This document shows, piece by piece, positions 61,922-64,000 of a stretch of 64,000 nucleotides of DNA (position 1 is the first letter of the stretch; each line of letters begins with the position of its first letter). The notes under the pieces are model-generated. The model worked only from the letters and a program-made list of their open reading frames with translations. It was not told the DNA's origin and did no database searches. Both the position numbers and the translations under genes were made by a program. The stretch covers positions 124,001 to 188,000 of the forward strand of contig NZ_NPML01000007.1 in the NCBI RefSeq assembly GCF_002252565.1, read 5' to 3'. This DNA is from Petroclostridium xylanilyticum (lineage in GTDB: Bacteria; Bacillota; Clostridia; SK-Y3).

Positions 61922-62360
61922 CTAAGTATTTCTTTACAAGGGCATTGATTGTTTTTCCATCCGCCCGACCTTTGGTCTTTGGCATGATGGCTGCCATTAC
62001 CTTTCCCATGTCCTTCATACTGGAAGCACCAACTTCTTGGATTGTTATCTTCACTATTTCATCCAGTTGCTCTTCAGACAGCTGCTCAGGCAGGTAGCCC
62101 ATCAAAACTTCGATTTCTTTATTTAAATTATCTATTAAATCCTGTCGGCCACTCTTTTCATATTCAGGGAGTACATCTTTTCGTTTCTTAACTTCTTTAG
62201 AAATTACTTCAATAACTCCTTCATCGTCGAGAGTTACCTTATTATCTTTTTCAACCTGAAGGATTGCTGCTCTTGCCATCTGAACAGTATTCTTTCTGAT
62301 CAAGTCCTTATCCTTCATAGCAGCCTTCATATCTTCCAATAATCTGTCTTTGAGGGACAC
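61917..62360 (-). CDS. yqeY: GatB/YqeY domain-containing protein
   Basis: A 147-residue YqeY: SLKDRLLEDMKAAMKDKD start, KKRKDVLPEYEKSGR, and ASSMKDMGKVMAAIMPKTKGRADG. It is related to the tail of the GatB amidotransferase subunit; tRNA binding is presumed. The GTG at 62360, ten bases behind GGAGG, gives the same N-terminus as the Bacillus protein; the GTG at 62369 is too close to the site. Confidence 0.92.
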   Translation of the reverse strand: MSLKDRLLEDMKAAMKDKDLIRKNTVQMARAAILQVEKDNKVTLDDEGVIEVISKEVKKRKDVLPEYEKSGRQDLIDNLNKEIEVLMGYLPEQLSEEQLDEIVKITIQEVGASSMKDMGKVMAAIMPKTKGRADGKTINALVKKYLA

Positions 62361-62404
62361 TTTTACCACCCCTCCTTTTTCCTAGAGTCAAACGTGCGTC
62401 TTTT

Positions 62405-62581
62405 TTACTTAAACTTTCTCTTTCTTGCGGCTTCGGATTTCTTTTTACGTTTTACACTTGGCTTTTCATAGTGTTCTCTCTTTCTGATTTCAGATAAAAC
62501 ACCAGCTTTAGCACATTGACGTTTAAATCGGCGAAGTGCACTGTCTAATGACTCATTATCTTTTACTCTAATCTCTGACAT
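62405..62581 (-). CDS. rpsU: 30S ribosomal protein S21
   Basis: A 58-residue basic protein: [20 protein letters not shown], then [20 protein letters not shown] and an AARKRKFK end, diagnostic of bS21. It starts with ATG behind GGAGGGAGGG. The rpsU-yqeY pair is conserved in Firmicutes. Confidence 0.96.
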   Translation of the reverse strand: MSEIRVKDNESLDSALRRFKRQCAKAGVLSEIRKREHYEKPSVKRKKKSEAARKRKFK

Positions 62582-62759
62582 TATATTTCCCTCCCTCCGC
62601 TACTATCAATTGTGCGCGGTATAAGCTGTAAAACTTGCTTTGTAAATTAATGGGAACAAAACAAAACTACAACACAAAATAATTATACATTAAACTCTTA
62701 AACCATGTCAATATGCATAATTCCCATAATTTTAACAAAATAATTATTAACTAATATTA

Positions 62760-63242
<483 letters not shown>

Positions 63243-63250
63243 TTATATCT

Positions 63251-64000
63251 TCATTTAATTTGCTGCTCAATCAAACCTATGACCTTGTTCAGTGCCTCAT
63301 CAATCTTAGAAACATCCTTCCCACCGGCCTGTGCCATATCAGGTCTTCCGCCGCCACCGCCGCCGGCAGTCTTGGCCACTTCTTTTATGATATTGCCGGC
63401 ATGAATTCCTTTAGCAACTACATCTTTTGTCGCCATGACCACAAAATTTACCTTGCCTTCATTTCCTGTGGCAAGAGCTACTACCCCGGAACCCAGTTTA
63501 TTCCGCAGAGTATCCCCCATATTTCTCAAACCGTCCATATCCAATTCGTCCATTCTTGCAGTGACAACCTTGATACCTTTAACATGCACAGCCTTTGAAA
63601 GAATATCGTCTGCTGAGCTACGGACAAGTTTATTTCTTAAATTTTCAACTTCTTTCTGGCTGGTTTTTAATTCATTTACCAATGCTTCTGCTTTTTTAAC
63701 TATATCAGAAGAACTGCTTTTGAGAATAACCGCCACTTCTTCTAAGGCTTTCTCTTTGTTTGCAAAATAATCTAAGGCTTCCAGTCCTGTAACTGCTTCA
63801 ATTCTTCTAACCCCTGCAGCTACTCCTCCTTCACTTATAATCTTAAATGCCCCAACTTGGCTGGTGGATGTTAAATGCGACCCTCCACATAATTCAAGGC
63901 TGTAGTCGCCCATTTTTACAAGTCTTACAATACTGCCGTATTTTTCTCCAAACAGTGCAGTTGCTCCCATTTTTTTAGCTTCTTCAATCGGCATTTCTTT
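63251..64000 (-). CDS. alaS: alanyl-tRNA synthetase (C-terminal part; 5' end outside window)
   Basis: The frame is open at base 64000, so only about 249 C-terminal residues are seen. The visible part holds the end of the tRNA_SAD editing domain (LCGGSHLTSTSQVGAFKI, with Cys and His zinc ligands), a linker coiled coil and the DHHA1/C-Ala domain with VVMATKDVVAKG and the glycine-rich GGGGGGRPDMAQAGG. It charges tRNA Ala and edits mischarged Ser and Gly. Confidence 0.96.
   Translation of the reverse strand, partial: KEMPIEEAKKMGATALFGEKYGSIVRLVKMGDYSLELCGGSHLTSTSQVGAFKIISEGGVAAGVRRIEAVTGLEALDYFANKEKALEEVAVILKSSSSDIVKKAEALVNELKTSQKEVENLRNKLVRSSADDILSKAVHVKGIKVVTARMDELDMDGLRNMGDTLRNKLGSGVVALATGNEGKVNFVVMATKDVVAKGIHAGNIIKEVAKTAGGGGGGRPDMAQAGGKDVSKIDEALNKVIGLIEQQIK

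Overview
The window is a low-GC chromosomal segment (roughly 36-38% by eye) from an anaerobic, endospore-forming clostridium (class Clostridia, Bacillota). The evidence is a complete spoIIIA operon, a spore-type LysM/GH18 hydrolase, ferredoxin-linked 2-oxoacid oxidoreductase with ptb-buk, NifS/NifU with an Rrf2 regulator, GGAGG-type ribosome binding sites and frequent TTG/GTG starts. Nearly every gene is on the minus strand, so transcription runs right to left. The one clear plus-strand gene is the LysM hydrolase near 61 kb. I see no tRNA, rRNA, CRISPR array or prophage.

Layout, left to right. 1-3.8 kb: DUF58/von Willebrand-A genes without a MoxR neighbour. 3.9-8.8 kb: asd, mnmA, nifU, nifS and an IscR-like regulator. 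8.8-11 kb: a UPF0180 protein and an ABC-class ATPase. 11.3-16.6 kb: an energy-conserving 2-oxoacid module (ptb, buk, a P-loop ATPase, ferredoxin and three oxidoreductase subunits). 16.7-29.9 kb: a long conserved Firmicutes neighbourhood (asp23-like gene, nusB, a TsaD paralogue, xseA, xseB, ispA, DUF212 protein, OLE RNA, oapA, dxs, tlyA, nadK, argR, recN). 30-35.5 kb: spoIIIAA-AH. 35.8-40.4 kb: zinc-ribbon protein, efp, an aminopeptidase P-type gene, aroQ, a TIM-barrel protein, aroK and comFB. 40.8-42.9 kb: an intact IS607-type element with TnpB, beside a truncated foldase. 42.9-58.6 kb: a complete type IV pilus operon. 58.7-64 kb: aroE, yqeG, the LysM hydrolase, yqeY, rpsU, a HIT protein and the 3' part of alaS.

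The most striking item is a 604-nt structured, gene-free region at 24.1-24.7 kb between the DUF212 gene and a 205-aa membrane protein upstream of dxs. Its context, size and terminal base pairing identify it as an OLE (ornate, large, extremophilic) RNA, with OapA encoded directly after it. It has a good sigma-A promoter of its own.

The least explained signal is a set of at least thirteen intergenic tracts built from imperfect 7-nt units (for example GTTCACR, GTTCRTG, GTTCGGA, GAATTGA, CTCCCCA). Several are followed by a complementary arm, giving long hairpins. One lies across the junction of two coding genes and supplies the C-terminus of one and the start of the next. Two near-identical ~195-bp REP-like elements carry the same heptamers; both begin at the stop codon of a gene, and one of them interrupts the spoIIIA operon.
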